In this document: positions 1 through 5,552 of the stretch, in pieces
Numbering within the stretch: the first letter of the stretch is position 1
How the letters are laid out: every line of letters starts with the position of its first letter
Assembly: GCA_013619005.1 (NCBI GenBank)
Contig: JABXKY010000289.1
Span: 1 to 7,402 of the forward strand
DNA length: 7,402 nt
Direction of reading: 5' to 3'
From: Candidatus Bathyarchaeota archaeon
Lineage (GTDB): Archaea; Thermoproteota; Bathyarchaeia; TCS64
Made by a program: the position numbers and the translations under genes
The notes under the pieces: generated by a model
Told to the model about the DNA's origin: nothing
The model's input: the letters and a program-made list of their open reading frames with translations, nothing else
Database searches by the model: none

Positions 1-170
1 TATCTAAAGATTGCGCGCGCGTTAGATTCAGATGTATATGCGAATAAGATGAAACTGCTATAGTATTAAAATGAAAATAGTATCATGCGCGCGCAAACCT
101 AGACTTTAATCGGGTTATTCTTTCTCGACCAAAACCGCGCGGTATGATGTACCCGTTATCTGTTTTGAGG
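1..170. other. AT-rich intergenic region with alternating-CG blocks
   Basis: No gene is visible here. The stretch is AT-rich apart from three alternating CG blocks at about 13-21, 87-94 and 137-142. The first two are arms of a perfect inverted repeat. The third is the centre of the palindrome ACCGCGCGGT (134-143). ATAGTAT occurs twice in the same orientation (60-66 and 77-83). On the minus strand, T-rich runs around 67-80 could act as a U-rich archaeal terminator for the toroid gene that ends at 171, but this is weak. The next gene to the left is outside the window. Confidence 0.5.
11..96. repeat. Inverted repeat of alternating CG
   Basis: TTGCGCGCGC at 11-20 is the exact reverse complement of GCGCGCGCAA at 87-96, giving 10-bp arms around a 66-nt AT-rich spacer. 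The arms are alternating purine-pyrimidine tracts of the kind that can adopt left-handed DNA. The spacer holds the ATAGTAT direct repeat. It might be part of a terminator or a regulatory site for a gene to the left. Function is unknown. Confidence 0.5.
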
Positions 171-1130
171 TTATCCCAGCCTGTCAGCTATCTGGGCTAT
201 CCTCATGGTCATCCATGGCGAGGGCTCCTTTTTCTGGCCGAAGCTCCACTCGCTCCACGCCTTCCATATTGACTCGGGGACGAAGCCGCCCTCTGGCTGC
301 TGTTTGCCCTTGATTATCTCCCACATCTCCCAGAACTCGTCGTACTCCCTCGCGTAGGGGTACATGCTCAGGACATCGACGACGTGGAGGATGTCGAACC
401 ACACGTTGGGGTACTTGAGCCGTTTGAAGGTGGTGCCTATCCCGAACATGTAGATCTTTTTGCCCGACCTGTTCTCCCAGTGCAGTATATGGGAGTCAAT
501 GCCGTTCTGGACTGCCTCGGTGTCCCTGTACTTGCCCAGGCTCAGGGCCTTCAGCGTTATCAGGTTGCCGTATGGGCAGTGGTCGTCCTTCCTGCCGGGT
601 CCCCTGAACTTGGGGAGGCTGTTCTTGCACCTCCACCCGTTGTTCTCCACGTTCCAGACCATCATCCTGGCGGCTTCATCCGTGAACTCGTTTTTGATGC
701 CGAACTTTTGTAACGCGTACAGCAGTATGGGCGCGTCGCACTGCATCCACTCCATGGTCCACGTGCCTTTTCCTCCCCACCTCTCTGGTATCTCCACTTT
801 GGAGGCGAAGTAGCCGTCCTCGGTCCTGTTCTCCATGATGAGGTTGCATATTGCGTTGATCCACTGGTCCCTCTTGTCTAGGCCCATGTCCGCCAGTAGC
901 TCTATCTTGTGTATGGGGTGTGCTGCGTCATTGTGTCGCTTGATGGGCGGGTCGGGCCACCGGATGCACTCATCAATTATGGACTGTATCCTGGGGTCCG
1001 CCGAAAGCTCCTGGAACTCCCTTGGGGCGCCTTCGCCTTGTAGCAGCTTGAGGTTGTACCTGACCCACAGCTCCTCCGATGACTCCAGGTATGGAACCGG
1101 GTCATGGTTGAGGAACTCCTGGATGCCCAT
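171..1130 (-). CDS. Alpha/alpha-toroid (prenyltransferase/terpene cyclase-like) protein, function unknown
   Basis: A 319-residue soluble protein with no signal peptide or membrane segment. Its sequence has the rhythm of an alpha/alpha-toroid: repeated helix pairs rich in Trp, Tyr and Leu with glycine turns. Examples are WMQCDAPILLYAL near 128-140, NGWRC near 164-168, PYGNLITLKALSLGKY near 186-201, VWFDILHVVDVLSMYP near 243-258 and PEGGFVPES near 279-287. The last resembles the QW-type turns of prenyltransferase and squalene-cyclase repeats. No DxDD or other complete cyclase motif is evident, so catalysis is unproven. Related proteins are, from memory, sometimes labelled NifH, but no P-loop is present. 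ATG at 1130 is chosen because CTTTTTATC lies about 26 nt upstream, fitting a leaderless mRNA. The gene follows mcm after 67 nt on the same strand but probably has its own promoter. Confidence 0.8.
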   Translation of the reverse strand: MGIQEFLNHDPVPYLESSEELWVRYNLKLLQGEGAPREFQELSADPRIQSIIDECIRWPDPPIKRHNDAAHPIHKIELLADMGLDKRDQWINAICNLIMENRTEDGYFASKVEIPERWGGKGTWTMEWMQCDAPILLYALQKFGIKNEFTDEAARMMVWNVENNGWRCKNSLPKFRGPGRKDDHCPYGNLITLKALSLGKYRDTEAVQNGIDSHILHWENRSGKKIYMFGIGTTFKRLKYPNVWFDILHVVDVLSMYPYAREYDEFWEMWEIIKGKQQPEGGFVPESIWKAWSEWSFGQKKEPSPWMTMRIAQIADRLG

Positions 1131-1151
1131 ACATCAACGTCTGGTTTTTCA

Positions 1152-1160
1152 GATAAAAAG
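1152..1160 (-). promoter_or_regulatory. TATA-like box for toroid gene
   Basis: The minus strand reads CTTTTTATC here, centred about 26 nt upstream of the ATG at 1130. That spacing puts the transcription start at or next to the start codon, so a leaderless mRNA is expected. The T run may also help terminate mcm transcription. Confidence 0.5.
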
Positions 1161-1197
1161 ATGAGCGATGATGAAAATAGGTGGGGGATGGGTGAAA

Positions 1198-3243
1198 CTA
1201 GTCGGTGCGCCTGTAGTACCCTGGCCTCGGCATGTAGATGGTGCCGTCCTTCATCAGCACGCTGATGAGTCTGGCTCCCTCGCTCCTGTTGATGCCGTAG
1301 TCGTTTGACAGCGTCTCGTAGAGGTCGCTCTCCTTCACTGAGCCGCTGATGCGCTCCGTCTCGCTGATGACCTGCAGTGCCTTCTGCAGCTGATTCTGCA
1401 GGCTCCTGGGCTTGCCAGTGTACAGGATATCTATGTCTATCTGTCCGGTCGCCATGTCGATGCCCACCTGCTCGAGGCTCTTCTGGGTCAGGTTGATTAC
1501 AGCCTCGGCGTCCTCGATTGTGATGATCTCCCTCAGGTGTGCCCTCGCCCTTGCCTCGGATAGCCTGACAAGCGCCTCCAGCTGACGAGCGGTGATTGAT
1601 ATGGCCGATGACTCTCCGCCTTCGATGCTGGCATTCCTCATCCTAACGTAGTAATCCCGGAACCTGTCTATGACCTCCTGCGTCAGGACCGGGTTGATGG
1701 TCTTGGCGAAGCTGATGTACTTTTTCATGGTCTCCATGTCAAGCGGCGGCGTCAATAGGGTCTGATCCCTGGCTAGGTTGAGTATGTGCGACGCGATCTC
1801 AGTGTCCAGCTGGTTGTCTGGCGTGTCCCTGAGGACGAATATGATATCGAACCTGCTGAGTAGGGTGACTGGAAGCGTGATGTTCTGTCCGATGGTCTGG
1901 TACGGGTTGTACCTGCCGAGGGTGGGGTTCGCAGCTGCCAGTATGCTGCACCGGGCGTTCAGCGTCGCCACGATACCTCCCTTGGCGATGGGCACGATCT
2001 GCTGCTCCATGGCTGGGTGTATCGCGCCTCTGTCTTCATCCCTCATCTTGTCCATCTCGTCGATGCAGCAGACTCCCTTGTCGGCGAGGACTAGGGCACC
2101 TGCCTCAAGGACAAAGCTTCCCGTGCCTCCCTCCTTGACGACCGCTGCCGTGAGTCCCGCTGCCGTGCTTCCCCTTCCAGTGGTCATCAAGCCACGGGGG
2201 GCTACCTTTGCCGCGAAGGTGAGCATCTGGCTCTTCGCGGTACCTGGGTCTCCCACTAGAAGCACGTTGATGTCTCCCCTGATCCTGACGTCCTCCCGTT
2301 CCCTGCTCACCCCTCCGAGGAGCAGGTAGAGGACAGCTTCCTTGATGTAATCGTTGCCGTAGATGCTGGGTGCGATGCTCTTGAGCAGGTTCTGGTGTAC
2401 GAACGGGTCAGCCGCTATCGCCCTCATCTCCTCCTCTTCCTCTGGGGATAGGTCGAGAAGCTCGGCGTCCCTTCCACTCACGTCAATGTAGCTGGCGTCG
2501 ATGTTTAGGTCAAAGGTACGGAGTTCCCCTCCCCTGCCATACCGTGGCAGGAGCTTGATGAACCCGGTGAGCGTGATCCTGTCACCTGGACGTGCGATGT
2601 CAACGATATCATCCTTTAGCTCCACGTTGACTGATCGCGGAAGCTGTCCTGGTGGGAGGTCCTCGGGACGCTCCTGTATGGTCACTTTCTGTGAGTCGAC
2701 GAACACGGATTCCCTGGGCACCAGCTCGAATCCCTTCCTGTTGTCACATGAGATGCATTTCTGGGGCTTCATCATAGTCTGGCCGCTCTGCTCAAGGTGA
2801 TTTAAATCGCCGCAGATTGAGCACCTGAATGTGGCTCTGGTAACAAGCGGGGTGACGGATGAGGCTCTCACGATGATCCCGTGGATCATGACGAGGTGGC
2901 TGATGTGAACGGAGCCTATCTTCCTTAGCTGGGTGTCGGCGGGTAGGTTCCTGTAACGGATGTTTATCCTGTCAAGACTCTCAGCGAAAAGTGGGTCCCT
3001 TGTCCTGAGCTTGCTCCTCACGACAGAGGTGAAGAGTACAGAGTGGGTCTCGGGGTCGTCCAGAATCATTCGCGCCAGCTCGGCGTCGAAGCCGTACAGG
3101 TCCGTGAAGTTGATGAGTAGGCTCTTCTCTCCCTTGACCACCATCTCGCTGATTGCCTGCTCGTAGACGAGTTCTCCCTTGTCGTCCTCGTGGTCCTCGA
3201 TGAACCGCGTGAAGGCCCCTTCCATGGACTCCTGTCTAGCCAT
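1198..3243 (-). CDS. mcm: Replicative DNA helicase MCM
   Basis: A 681-residue minichromosome maintenance helicase, the ATP-driven hexameric motor that unwinds DNA 3'-5' at the fork with GINS and a Cdc45/RecJ-like partner. The N-terminal domain (about 1-260) carries a four-cysteine zinc site (C141, C144, C163, C166) and OB-fold strands. The AAA+ domain (about 285-490) shows Walker A GDPGTAKS at 331-338, Walker B CCIDEMDK at 392-399, sensor-1 Asn439, the arginine finger in LLSRFD (R464) and the pre-sensor-1 hairpin Lys421. Arg553 in TARQLEALVRLSEA fits sensor 2. The C-terminal 60 or so residues form a winged helix. No intein interrupts it. The hairpin segment reads QQIVPIAKGGI where QQTVSIAKAGI is usual, a mild divergence. 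Its ATG overlaps the gins23 stop as TAATG and has GGTGA six nt upstream, so the genes are co-transcribed and probably translationally coupled. Confidence 0.98.
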   Translation of the reverse strand: MARQESMEGAFTRFIEDHEDDKGELVYEQAISEMVVKGEKSLLINFTDLYGFDAELARMILDDPETHSVLFTSVVRSKLRTRDPLFAESLDRINIRYRNLPADTQLRKIGSVHISHLVMIHGIIVRASSVTPLVTRATFRCSICGDLNHLEQSGQTMMKPQKCISCDNRKGFELVPRESVFVDSQKVTIQERPEDLPPGQLPRSVNVELKDDIVDIARPGDRITLTGFIKLLPRYGRGGELRTFDLNIDASYIDVSGRDAELLDLSPEEEEEMRAIAADPFVHQNLLKSIAPSIYGNDYIKEAVLYLLLGGVSREREDVRIRGDINVLLVGDPGTAKSQMLTFAAKVAPRGLMTTGRGSTAAGLTAAVVKEGGTGSFVLEAGALVLADKGVCCIDEMDKMRDEDRGAIHPAMEQQIVPIAKGGIVATLNARCSILAAANPTLGRYNPYQTIGQNITLPVTLLSRFDIIFVLRDTPDNQLDTEIASHILNLARDQTLLTPPLDMETMKKYISFAKTINPVLTQEVIDRFRDYYVRMRNASIEGGESSAISITARQLEALVRLSEARARAHLREIITIEDAEAVINLTQKSLEQVGIDMATGQIDIDILYTGKPRSLQNQLQKALQVISETERISGSVKESDLYETLSNDYGINRSEGARLISVLMKDGTIYMPRPGYYRRTD

Positions 3244-3764
3244 TACTCTTCACCCAGCTCCTGCATGGTGTCACGCCACTCCGAGACTATCCGGTGAACC
3301 TCATTATATAGGGCAGTCTCACTTGGTTGTAGTACCCTGGTGGGTGAATCTGCCTGTGAGGTAGCCTGCCTAGTAATTCTGTTGATCCTTGACTCGAGTA
3401 TGTCCCTGAAACGGGCCTTCATCCTGTTCTGAAGGCTCTCGGGCTCGTTGTTGTCCCTGGCCGATGTGAAGGACTGGTACGCCTTCTCGTAGAAATCATC
3501 CGGGATGGGGCCCGGCGGTCCGGCTGGGTTTATCCTCTCCTTGAAGTGGATCTGGGTCCACTCGTTGGTGGTGAGTGTCTCGTCTACTAGCTCGGCCAGT
3601 CCGTTCTGGATTAGCTGTCTGGCGACCCAATAGTATGTGTTGAAATCCCTGTTCTCCTCCACTGCGTCGAACTTGTACCCGACGATGATCACCTCGGGTA
3701 TGTTCCTCAACGCCTTGCAACGTACAACATTATTCTCATGCTCTAGGCTGGGCTGCCGGCTCAT
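3243..3764 (-). CDS. gins23: GINS complex subunit, Gins23 type
   Basis: A 173-residue protein that I assign to the Psf2/Psf3-like (Gins23) half of the archaeal GINS complex, the accessory factor that links MCM to the rest of the replisome. Residues about 12-60 look like the small beta-rich B domain followed by the helix typical of this half: IPEVIIVGYKF, then YYWVARQLIQNGLAEL. Residues about 85-170 form the helical A domain, starting at PDDFYEKAYQSF. B-before-A order distinguishes Gins23 from Gins51, where the order is reversed. Location immediately upstream of mcm with a one-base overlap matches the gins23-mcm operon known in Sulfolobus. Similarity is diffuse, as usual for GINS, so context carries much of the call. 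The ATG lies 28 nt from a CTATAAG box, suggesting a leaderless start. Confidence 0.85.
   Translation of the reverse strand: MSRQPSLEHENNVVRCKALRNIPEVIIVGYKFDAVEENRDFNTYYWVARQLIQNGLAELVDETLTTNEWTQIHFKERINPAGPPGPIPDDFYEKAYQSFTSARDNNEPESLQNRMKARFRDILESRINRITRQATSQADSPTRVLQPSETALYNEVHRIVSEWRDTMQELGEE
3250..3254 (-). promoter_or_regulatory. Shine-Dalgarno site for mcm
   Basis: GGTGA on the minus strand, inside the last codons of gins23, is complementary to the usual archaeal 16S rRNA 3' end (UCACC). It lies 6 nt before the mcm ATG. It supports that start and contrasts with the apparently leaderless first genes. Confidence 0.7.
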
Positions 3765-3788
3765 AATGTCTCACTTGGATGTGACATT
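3765..3788. promoter_or_regulatory. Imperfect inverted repeat, possible operator of gins23-mcm
   Basis: AATGTC at 3765-3770 mirrors GACATT at 3783-3788. Taking 10-nt arms, 8 of 10 positions match around a TTGG centre. The repeat fills exactly the space between the gins23 TATA box and its start codon, the usual place for an archaeal repressor site. No binding factor can be named. Confidence 0.4.
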
Positions 3789-3795
3789 CTTATAG
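3789..3795 (-). promoter_or_regulatory. TATA box of gins23-mcm operon
   Basis: The minus strand reads CTATAAG, centred 28 nt upstream of the gins23 ATG at 3764. This spacing fits a transcription start at or very near the start codon. Confidence 0.55.
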
Positions 3796-3828
3796 AGCTA
3801 TCCTCGCAGACGATGAGAGTAATTGAAG

Positions 3829-3835
3829 TTTAAAT
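3829..3835 (+). promoter_or_regulatory. TATA box of ogg2
   Basis: TTTAAAT is centred 26 nt upstream of the GTG at 3858, which supports a leaderless ogg2 transcript and that start choice. With the gins23 box on the other strand it makes a divergent promoter region of 93 bp between the two start codons. Confidence 0.6.
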
Positions 3836-3857
3836 CACGCCCTGTCTTCTCTGAACT

Positions 3858-4529
3858 GTGCAGCTCAACCTAGACAACCTCAAGGGCATCGATGGGCTAG
3901 TTGAACGAGTCAACGAGCTCAGGCAGGAGTCGAGGGTCAGGAAGATGGTGGAGGACAGGATGGATGAGTTCCGCCTGGTCCATGGGATGGACACCTACAA
4001 GTGGTACGAGGAGCTGGTCTACTGTCTCCTTACGGCCTACGCGAGCGCGGCCATGGGGCAGAGATGCGTTGACGCCCTCTGCCGTGACAACGTGCTCCTT
4101 GAGGGCTCCGAGGAGGACATCAGACGGGTGTTGGTGGAGACGGGTCACAGGTTCCCCAACAAGCGATCCGAGTACATCTACGACACTAGGGGGCTAGCCC
4201 CGATGATCAAGGAGACACTACAGGGGTTCGGTGACAGCAAGGAGGCTAGGACGTGGCTTGTGAAGAATGTTAAGGGCCTCGGCTGGAAGGAGGGGAGCCA
4301 CTACCTGAGGAACATCGGGTACTTTGACCTGGCAATCATCGACAGGCACATACTGAACAACCTCAGGGAGTTCGGGTTGCTGGATGAGGACGGCAGGAAG
4401 GGGCTGACGAGGAAGAGGTACTTGGCCATCGAGGAGCTGCTTGACGTGGTGGCCGAGAGGCTACAGCTTGAGCCCGGTGAGCTGGACCTTTACATGTGGT
4501 ACAGGAAGACGGGCAAGGTTCTAAAGTAG
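3858..4529 (+). CDS. ogg2: 8-oxoguanine DNA glycosylase/AP lyase, Ogg2 family
   Basis: A 223-residue bifunctional base-excision-repair enzyme that removes 8-oxoguanine from DNA and nicks the strand at the abasic site. The helix-hairpin-helix and GPD-type loop read VKGLGWKEGSHYLRNIGY at about 138-155. Lys144 is the predicted Schiff-base nucleophile and Asp162 in AIIDRHIL the activating aspartate. Their 18-residue spacing equals that of K129/D147 in the Methanocaldococcus Ogg2 enzyme. The helical segment ELVYCLLTAYASA (about 52-64) matches the N-terminal family core. Length is typical for archaeal Ogg2, and the protein ends in the conserved LDLYMWYRKTGKVLK tail. The start is GTG, backed by a TATA box 26 nt upstream and no Shine-Dalgarno site. 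It diverges from gins23-mcm and shares their control region. Confidence 0.93.
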   Translation: MQLNLDNLKGIDGLVERVNELRQESRVRKMVEDRMDEFRLVHGMDTYKWYEELVYCLLTAYASAAMGQRCVDALCRDNVLLEGSEEDIRRVLVETGHRFPNKRSEYIYDTRGLAPMIKETLQGFGDSKEARTWLVKNVKGLGWKEGSHYLRNIGYFDLAIIDRHILNNLREFGLLDEDGRKGLTRKRYLAIEELLDVVAERLQLEPGELDLYMWYRKTGKVLK

Positions 4530-4552
4530 AATATTCTGCGTAACGTATCATC

Positions 4553-4559
4553 TAATATA
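4553..4559 (+). promoter_or_regulatory. TATA box of arginase-fold gene
   Basis: TAATATA is centred 25 nt upstream of GTG 4581 and 34 nt upstream of ATG 4590. The standard spacing therefore favours the GTG as a leaderless start. Confidence 0.5.
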
Positions 4560-4580
4560 CCATAAGACAGCCCCTTCCCT

Positions 4581-5489
4581 GTGAGTTCAATGGGAGACAA
4601 GGTCAAGGTTGGCATAGCCAAGTTCATCCACGACGGCAACTACGCGAGGGCGGAGTTCGACGCCGGACCGGATATCATGGAGAACAACGGCCTCTATGAA
4701 TTATTGGAAGCTCAAGGGGTCGAGGTCACCGAGACCAAGACGGCTAGGCTGACAGAGGAGGACGAGAAGGAGTACGGCACCATCTACAGGCTTGGTCTAG
4801 CCAGCGGTCACATGTCCGAGATTGTTTCCTCCCAGATTAAGAGGGGCGAGTTCAGCCTCGCATTGATATCAAACTGCATTGGCTTGATGGGGGTCCTCGG
4901 CGGAGTCCAGAGGTCAGGTGACGACCAGCCGTTGCGTGTGGGGCTCATCTATTTTGATGCCCACGCCGACATAAACACCCCCGAGACCACCCGCAGCGGT
5001 TTGATGGGCGGGATGCCGGTGGCGTCAGCCACGGGAATGTGCTTCCACAGGCTCAGGAGGCAGGCGGGGCTTGAGGTCCCTCTACCAACCAGGTACGTCA
5101 CCTATGTTGGCGTGCGTGAGGTGGATGCCCTTGAGTACGAGATCCTTGACAGAAGCGACGTGGAGTACATCACTGTCGACGATGTCAAGGAGATGTTCCC
5201 CACCATCAGGGAGCAGATGGAAAGGCTATCAGGGATCACCGACCTCATCTACATCCACATTGACACTGATGTCCTGAACCCGGGTGAGATGCCCGGACAT
5301 ACGACGCCTGAGCCCAACGGCTTCACCAGCGAGCAGCTCGCCGGGTGCCTTGAGCTGATGTGCAGCTACCCTAACGTGGCCTGTCTGGGGGTTGCCAGTA
5401 TGCCCACCGAGGGCGACCCCGAGGGTGCGTCCATCAGGGCATTCCACAACATGATCCAGGGCGCGATGAGGGGATTGAGGAACCGTTAA
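4581..5489 (+). CDS. Arginase/ureohydrolase-fold protein with non-canonical active site
   Basis: A 302-residue protein of the ureohydrolase superfamily, whose members hydrolyse guanidino compounds (arginine, agmatine, guanidinobutyrate, formiminoglutamate) with a two-manganese centre. The central metal motif DAHAD is present (D126, H128, D130), as is IDTD (D228, D230) followed by LNPGEMPGHTTPEPNG. Three usual features are altered. The GGDHS motif, which supplies a His ligand, reads ISNCI (C99). The HGMP loop, with the proton-shuttling His, reads GGMP (G143). The VEVNP segment, with the guanidinium-binding Glu, reads VASMP. From memory, arginase-family proteins with Cys and GGMP exist in bacteria, so this is probably a distinct subfamily with another substrate, not a decayed gene. 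Agmatinase should not be assumed. The alternative start, ATG 4590, would remove three residues. mtnA follows after 63 nt. Confidence 0.88.
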   Translation: MSSMGDKVKVGIAKFIHDGNYARAEFDAGPDIMENNGLYELLEAQGVEVTETKTARLTEEDEKEYGTIYRLGLASGHMSEIVSSQIKRGEFSLALISNCIGLMGVLGGVQRSGDDQPLRVGLIYFDAHADINTPETTRSGLMGGMPVASATGMCFHRLRRQAGLEVPLPTRYVTYVGVREVDALEYEILDRSDVEYITVDDVKEMFPTIREQMERLSGITDLIYIHIDTDVLNPGEMPGHTTPEPNGFTSEQLAGCLELMCSYPNVACLGVASMPTEGDPEGASIRAFHNMIQGAMRGLRNR

Positions 5490-5516
5490 TTCAAACCCGA
5501 CGCGTCTACCGTTGAG

Positions 5517-5528
5517 TATACAATAATA
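5517..5528 (+). promoter_or_regulatory. TATA-like element before mtnA
   Basis: TATACAATAATA lies between the arginase-fold gene and mtnA. Its downstream part is centred 28 nt before ATG 5553, while GTG 5529 falls directly after it and would not be inside a transcript begun here. It therefore favours ATG 5553. Co-transcription from upstream is also possible. Confidence 0.4.
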
Positions 5529-5552
5529 GTGAGGGAGTCACCTTGTTTCCCT

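Noticed and set aside
1..170. Replication origin near mcm
   Set aside because: No Cdc6/Orc1 gene and no origin recognition box were found; CG blocks and AT-richness alone are insufficient.
384..813. Plus-strand open frames opposite the toroid gene
   Set aside because: Two overlapping frames on the opposite strand with no recognisable domain; the minus-strand frame is full-length with a well-placed promoter.
171..1130. NifH/nitrogenase reductase label for the toroid protein
   Set aside because: There is no P-loop or NifH cysteine pattern; any such label would be an inherited misannotation.
1778..2329. Plus-strand open frame of 183 codons inside mcm
   Set aside because: It lies antisense to the conserved AAA+ core of MCM, has Ser/Leu/Arg-skewed composition and no domain signature; it is a shadow of the mcm frame.
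4581..5489. Agmatinase (SpeB) assignment
   Set aside because: The His ligand motif, the HGMP loop and the guanidinium-binding Glu are all altered, so a specific agmatinase call is not supported.
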